Source: JAFKKS01 sp039808325 (lineage in GTDB: Bacteria > Pseudomonadota > Alphaproteobacteria > Rhizobiales > Xanthobacteraceae). Taken from it: DNA of 64,000 nucleotides. The stretch lies in contig JBDHSU010000004.1 in assembly GCA_039808325.1 (NCBI GenBank), positions 13,550 to 77,549 on the forward strand. Direction: 5' to 3'. Shown here piece after piece: positions 63,991-64,000 of this stretch (position 1 is its first letter; every line of letters starts with the position of its first letter). The notes below the pieces were generated by a model, which ran no database searches, was not told the origin of the DNA, and worked only from the letters and a program-made list of their open reading frames with translations. The position numbers were made by a program, and so were the translations under genes.

Positions 63991-64000
63991 CCTGCCCGTC

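Overview
The window is GC-rich, densely coding bacterial chromosome. Third-codon GC bias is strong enough to leave long open antisense frames, and start and stop codons often overlap by 4 bp. The gene content points to an alphaproteobacterium of the Hyphomicrobiales (Bradyrhizobium/Rhodopseudomonas/Xanthobacteraceae-like): acnA diverging from ccmABCDG, a class 3 (Rhizobium-type) asparaginase, DUF2794 and DUF1223 proteins, an HWE histidine kinase, many oligopeptide-type ABC transporters, and several families of intergenic palindromic repeats. The taxonomic call is inference from gene content. I see no rRNA, tRNA, prophage, insertion sequence or CRISPR.

Layout. 1-16.4 kb is mostly housekeeping: an FtsX-like permease cut by the window edge, a Bax-inhibitor-1 protein, a GNAT acetyltransferase, DUF2794, a probable orphan small RNA (about 4800-4949), DUF1223, aconitase, the cytochrome c maturation genes ccmABCDG, an asparaginase, DUF3750, and a three-gene arsenosugar-type cassette (arsS plus two glycosyltransferase-like genes). 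16.6-21.7 kb holds an Fe-alcohol dehydrogenase, an aldehyde dehydrogenase, and an HWE kinase with a single-domain response regulator.

21.8-40.1 kb is the most coherent block and looks like a 2-aminoethylphosphonate (AEP) catabolic island. phnW, phnA and phnY give the route AEP to phosphonoacetaldehyde to phosphonoacetate to acetate plus phosphate. phnS, phnT and a two-domain permease form the uptake system. A class-III PLP enzyme resembling PbfA (hydroxy-AEP lyase) and a glutamine-synthetase-like ligase follow downstream. A GIY-YIG protein overlaps phnT. Upstream lie a Na/Pi-cotransporter-like protein, an EamA permease, a dimethylglycine-dehydrogenase-like flavoprotein and a DeoR regulator. 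Two promoters, before phnW and before the flavoprotein, carry the same 10-bp-phased tandem TTTTGTGG motif at about the same distance from the start codon. I infer a DeoR-controlled regulon that may also demethylate N-methylated AEP and export surplus phosphate.

40.5-51.6 kb contains an oligopeptide ABC operon with a fused double ATPase, a CinA-C protein, and, in the other direction, a gamma-glutamyltransferase-like enzyme, two M20 amidases/peptidases and an old-yellow-enzyme-type reductase. 51.7-53.7 kb holds two paralogous secreted LTXXQ (Spy/CpxP-like) proteins. 53.8-61.6 kb is a second oligopeptide-type ABC operon containing DUF1028 and an MmgE/PrpD gene. It is followed by a probable gamma-glutamyltransferase remnant and, at the window end, a fused DctQ-DctM TRAP permease.
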